In this document: piece by piece, positions 60,424 through 64,000 of the stretch
Numbering within the stretch: the stretch's first letter is position 1
How the letters are laid out: each line of letters opens with the position of its first letter
NCBI GenBank assembly: GCA_001695595.3
Contig: MBPM02000020.1
Location: 372,001-436,000 of the forward strand
Direction of reading: 5' to 3'
Length of the DNA stretch: 64,000 nt
Source: Plasmopara viticola
Taxonomy: Eukaryota; Oomycota; Peronosporomycetes; Peronosporales; Peronosporaceae
The notes under the pieces: generated by a model
The model's database searches: none
The model's input: the letters and a program-made list of their open reading frames with translations, nothing else
What the model was told of the DNA's origin: nothing
Translations under genes and position numbers: made by a program

Positions 60424-61839
60424 ATGGAACAGCCGTCGACGCCTACCGAGGTTAGCGCCGGAAAGCTGCAAACGTTCGAGCGGCTGCATGCCGAGGGCTT
60501 CGCTTACCTTGCTGACAACTCGTACATCCGCTCGGGCTACCGTCTGCATTACTCAACGCGTGACTGTATTCTCTCGCTCTTTGAGTTACATAATGAAACT
60601 CTTAACGTGTGGACGCACATTGTTGGGTCCTTCATTTTCCTTATGCTTATGGCCTACCTGGCACTGTCAAGTCAAGCGCTCTCCCCTCTGACCAATAAAC
60701 CGACAGCCAAAGGTTCGAGCACTCCGCACGTTTGGTGCGACAATGACCAGCAGTGGATTTTAAATGGCCGCCACACGCCGCGTTTTCTGCTGGCCACAGG
60801 ATTACCCGAATTTTGTCCGTTGCCCACAGAATGCGTGGCTCCCGCCAAATATTACGAGGTGGCCAGCGTCATTTTTGACCACAGTCTGCAGCGACTTCCT
60901 AGTCTGGACCGCTTTCACGCTCTTGTGGAAGAAAATGTGGGAGACTTCTCCTATTCGGTGGGTGCTCAGATGGAGCAGCTTCGGAGCGAATTGGGTGCGC
61001 TGTCGGCGCGACTTGGAGGGCAGATGCGTGACGCCCATTCGGAGCAAGTGCGTTCTATGAAAAAGCAGCTAGGCGATCGAGTTGAGGCGCTCTCGGTGTT
61101 TTTGCAGGACATGGCCAGCCAAGTAGGAGCAGATTTTCCTGTTAAGTACGCATTGGAGGAGCTGACTGGCGTCGCTGATAGCGTTCGCAAAGGACTGCAC
61201 ATTTTGGCTACTGCTGAGGGCCTTCACAGCGTGCCGCATTGGCCGATATTTGCTTTTATGGCTAGCGCTGTCATCTGCCTTACATGCAGTGCCACTTTCC
61301 ACTTGATGTTTGTGGTCAGCCGTCCAACATACATGTTTCTGTCGCGTGTGGACTACGCGGGTATCACGATTTTGATCGCTGGGTCGTTTTACCCATTAAT
61401 CTACTACTCGTTCTATTGCCACCCGTGGCTGCGCAGCGTTTACCTCGTGTCGATATCGGCGATGGCTGGACTCACATTTGTTGTGGCGCTCCTTCCGATA
61501 TTTGGCACGCCGAAGTTTCTTGTTGCTCGCACGTGTATTTTCCTGGCGCTGGGCTTTTTTGGCATTGTTCCCGTAACGCACTTGGTGTGGCGCTTCGGTC
61601 TCTTTGACCCTCATGTCACGGTCATGATTGGCCCGCTACTGCTAATGGGGTTGTTGTACACAAGCGGAGCCATAATTTACGCAACCAAGTTCCCAGAGCG
61701 TTTTTTCCCCGGCCGTTTCGACTTGTGGTTTTCGAGTCACCAGCTTTGGCATATCTGCGTTGTGGCTGCTGCGCTTGTGCACTTTGCGAACGCCTTGCAG
61801 CATTACGAGTGGCGTTGGAATACGCAGTGCGAACTATAG
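60424..61839 (+). CDS. PAQR-family seven-helix membrane protein with long inserted loop
   Basis: The single exon from the preferred ATG encodes 471 residues. PAQR (progestin/adipoQ receptor, Izh, hemolysin III) proteins belong to the CREST group of membrane hydrolases. The three metal-site motifs are intact: E54 and H65 in FELHNETLNVWTH, S289 and H293 in CSATFH, and H439 and H443 in HQLWH. The lead-in SYIRSGYRLHYSTRDCILS is also typical. Seven hydrophobic segments are visible. Unusual is the insert of about 183 residues between helix 1 and helix 2 (60691-61239), which contains a Cys-bearing part and an apparent coiled coil (MEQLRSELGALSARLGGQM...). The start at 60424 is chosen because PAQR similarity begins soon after. 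Met at 60259 would add 55 weakly conserved residues. Confidence 0.9.
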   Translation: MEQPSTPTEVSAGKLQTFERLHAEGFAYLADNSYIRSGYRLHYSTRDCILSLFELHNETLNVWTHIVGSFIFLMLMAYLALSSQALSPLTNKPTAKGSSTPHVWCDNDQQWILNGRHTPRFLLATGLPEFCPLPTECVAPAKYYEVASVIFDHSLQRLPSLDRFHALVEENVGDFSYSVGAQMEQLRSELGALSARLGGQMRDAHSEQVRSMKKQLGDRVEALSVFLQDMASQVGADFPVKYALEELTGVADSVRKGLHILATAEGLHSVPHWPIFAFMASAVICLTCSATFHLMFVVSRPTYMFLSRVDYAGITILIAGSFYPLIYYSFYCHPWLRSVYLVSISAMAGLTFVVALLPIFGTPKFLVARTCIFLALGFFGIVPVTHLVWRFGLFDPHVTVMIGPLLLMGLLYTSGAIIYATKFPERFFPGRFDLWFSSHQLWHICVVAAALVHFANALQHYEWRWNTQCEL

Positions 61840-62834
61840 TAAATAAAATTGATAGGGACATTTTGGGTAAAAAATCTTAGCTGCTTAGCCACTTAATTTT
61901 AAATAGCTAAACTTACGTGTGAATGTTAGATGAAGGTTGTTTAGAGTAGCCTGACCAAGCTTCATGTTGTAGTTAAGAGTCAAATGCGTTGAACGAGCAG
62001 AAAAATAACCTGTAATTTAGGTTCCACAAGGTTTAGCGCATTAAGTTTAATATATATGTTCCCGCTCGTTCAACAGGAACTTCACAATGCGAGCGCGAAA
62101 TCATTGCCTCGAGCCGTCTCCTTATTCGTTACAAAATCGCGCTCCTTGGCCGCCATTCTCTACATTAGCAGACAAGAGTGCTGTAACTGCAAGTTGCGGA
62201 CTGACAATTAAAGCTGCGCAGCAGAACTTGCACACCACGTGCGGACTCCACGCAACTTTACCATCAAAATGAACCCCACAAGCCAACGGCCGAGCTTTTT
62301 AGACTAATTTTTAGTTGCTGCGCGACGGTACTGTACCGCACGAGATCGAAAAATTATTTATTGAAGCTGTTTTTCGTTGCCATCGTTGTCTCAATTAAAG
62401 CTCAAACAAACTGCGATCATGGCACAAACTTTTTGTGCGTCGATTACATTTTGTGTTAAATAAAGCACACGTTTCGCAAGGGCGAGTTGCAAGCGCTGCA
62501 GCCTAAAATTATCATTGACCGAGAGGGTTGCTGCCTCAGCTGCGGGGATATTATCGATAATTTTCCGTGTACCTAAACATAATCGGATTCGCTAACACGT
62601 TTTCATTTGTTGTGATGATCGCATTTACTGAAATATATTTTCTGACCACCGCCCCTCCAAATATTTATTAAATCGATTGGCTTCCATGGCTTTTGGCTGG
62701 CTTAACGGTCATTTCTCGGTCATATATCAATTCTCAGATGTTAGACCGCTCATACATACAAGAACTACTTCTTCCAAGCTCAGAAACGCGACCTTCCACG
62801 CAACCTTACCTTGTTCTCCGCGTCAACATCAGCC
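61840..62834. other. PAQR downstream region with an 11-bp inverted repeat
   Basis: GTTGAACGAGC at 61988-61998 and GCTCGTTCAAC at 62064-62074 form a perfect inverted pair 65 bp apart, perhaps a repeat end. No gene is supported; the frame at 62087-62272 is not recognised. Confidence 0.4.
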
Positions 62835-64000
62835 ATGGACACCGTGAAGCTTGTCGCCGATCGTGTCTTCGATAGTCTTGACGATGCTCGTACGGCTTTC
62901 AACGCAGAACTCAAAGAAGAAGAATACATTGTAGTCTTCAAACGTTAACGTTTATAGCAAAGCCCTCGGTCCTTAAATGCGCACTATAAAAAAAATTGTT
63001 TGTTTGCTTTTGTAAAAATAAGATACCTGACGTGGAAGCAGAAGGACGCCAACGTATCGGACCTAGCCGCGGCACCGACTGCTGATATTTTGTCAATATC
63101 ACTAGACCTTAACAGTAGGATGACATTGTGACATGGGCTGTGGAAGTCACATGCGATGAGCACAACCATCCACCGCTTGAGGACCCAAAAGTAGCCCCTG
63201 CTGGCCGCAAACTCAACCCAGAACAACACGAGAAGGTCCTAGCTGGGTTGAGACTGGGCAACAAGGCAAAACGCATGGCGGCCAGCCTGGACTTCGCAGT
63301 GACGACACTCGACATACGTAACATCAAACACGACGCGAGAAGTAAATTTTTTGCGGAACTTACTTCGTTGAAAGCCTTGCTTCATAACCTTACACCCTCG
63401 ACAAGGTACATCACGCAGCTCAATAGCGAACACCAGCTGAAGCTATAGCACCAGCGGCAAAGAAGATTTGTTATACACGGCAGGACGTGGTAAATTGACG
63501 CCACCTAATAAACTCGGAGTGACTTCCAACAACCGAACCTTTACATTTGCCTACTGCTTCATGCGAGCCGAGGAGGAGGACGATTAAATTTGGGTGATGT
63601 GGCATATTCTCAACATCTTTGCGGAATACAGCATTGAAACTGGCGATGGCATTGCATTTGTTGCTGACCGAGAACTTACGCTGACGAATTCCCGTGAGGA
63701 TATATTCGTGCCTCGCATCCATTGCTTTGTAAATGGCACATCAACAAGAACAGCTATTGCAAAGTTCGCAGGCATCTCCGAAATAACAAGGTAAACAAAT
63801 GCTTGCAAAGAAGATAAAATCGGTTGGTGAAAATAATCAATGTTATTGCTTTCAATCTCCGACATGCAGCTCTTTGGCAAAAAATTTCTCGCCGGCAGTC
63901 ATGCGATACGTGAATGATTTTGGTTTACATTGGAAGAAAAGTTTGTCGCCTGATACATGCAATGGGTCAGGCATCTTGGTCACAACACGACGTCACGAGT
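62835..64000 (+). pseudogene. Broken Mutator-like (MULE) transposase, runs off the window end
   Basis: Pieces of an oomycete-type MULE transposase appear in order on the plus strand. First comes an N-terminal FAR1/WRKY-GCM-like start at 62835 (MDTVKLVADRVFDSLDDA...), stopped at 62946. The zinc-finger half WAVEVTCDEHNHPP with its His-x-His follows, then ARSKFF within a frame at 63128-63448. The MULE domain segment GIAFVADRELTLTNSREDIF lies near 63640, and YMQWVRHLGHNTTS near 63950 recalls the HLG.xxTSRVEG motif at the end of the domain. Several frameshifts and stops lie between. It is inactive. The terminal inverted repeats were not located; the right half is beyond the window. Confidence 0.7.

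Overview
The window reads as nuclear DNA of an oomycete, most likely a Peronosporales species (Phytophthora or a downy mildew). This is an inference. It rests on intron-poor or intronless eukaryotic genes whose introns are all 57-89 nt with GT-AG ends, on stramenopile-like versions of conserved eukaryotic proteins, and on a layout in which compact gene islands sit in long AT-rich deserts of decayed transposons. Only ten genes are well supported. Nine are recognisable housekeeping, signalling or trafficking genes, and one is an unusual WW-domain protein built on a type I restriction (HsdR-like) motor.

Layout. 1-7.8 kb is gene-poor decayed DNA with a recent 75-bp tandem duplication. At 7.8-14.0 kb a plasma-membrane-type Ca2+-ATPase (minus strand) and the SSU-processome protein UTP4 (plus strand) are divergently arranged. 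At 14.29-15.45 kb lies an internally deleted non-LTR retrotransposon with an intact target-site duplication. 15.5-32.0 kb is a 16.6-kb desert with LTR-like repeats and a broken Gypsy integrase. At 32.0-42.4 kb six plus-strand genes are packed 116-458 bp apart: a PX-domain protein, a BLOC-1 subunit 2-like protein, a Rac GTPase, an ABHD13-type hydrolase, the mitochondrial trifunctional enzyme alpha subunit and a DENN-domain protein. 42.4-53.7 kb is a second desert; it holds a 0.3-kb deletion derivative of the same non-LTR element, again with a target-site duplication. At 53.75-56.34 kb is the four-exon WW/HsdR-like gene, isolated between deserts. 56.3-60.4 kb holds a broken LTR-retrotransposon gag and a long imperfect inverted repeat. 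At 60.4-61.8 kb is a PAQR-family seven-helix membrane protein with a very long loop. From 62.8 kb to the end of the window is a broken Mutator-like (MULE) transposase.

Functional links. Three neighbours in the six-gene island concern membrane traffic or its GTPase control (PX, BLOC1S2-like and DENN), and the Rac GTPase concerns signalling to the cytoskeleton. This may be coincidence, because the other two members (hydrolase and beta-oxidation enzyme) are unrelated. The most interesting item is the WW/HsdR-like protein. It keeps the ATPase/translocase motifs of bacterial type I restriction R subunits, lacks room for their N-terminal nuclease, carries a eukaryotic WW domain at its N-terminus and has three spliceosomal introns. 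It therefore looks like an acquired and repurposed prokaryotic DNA motor.
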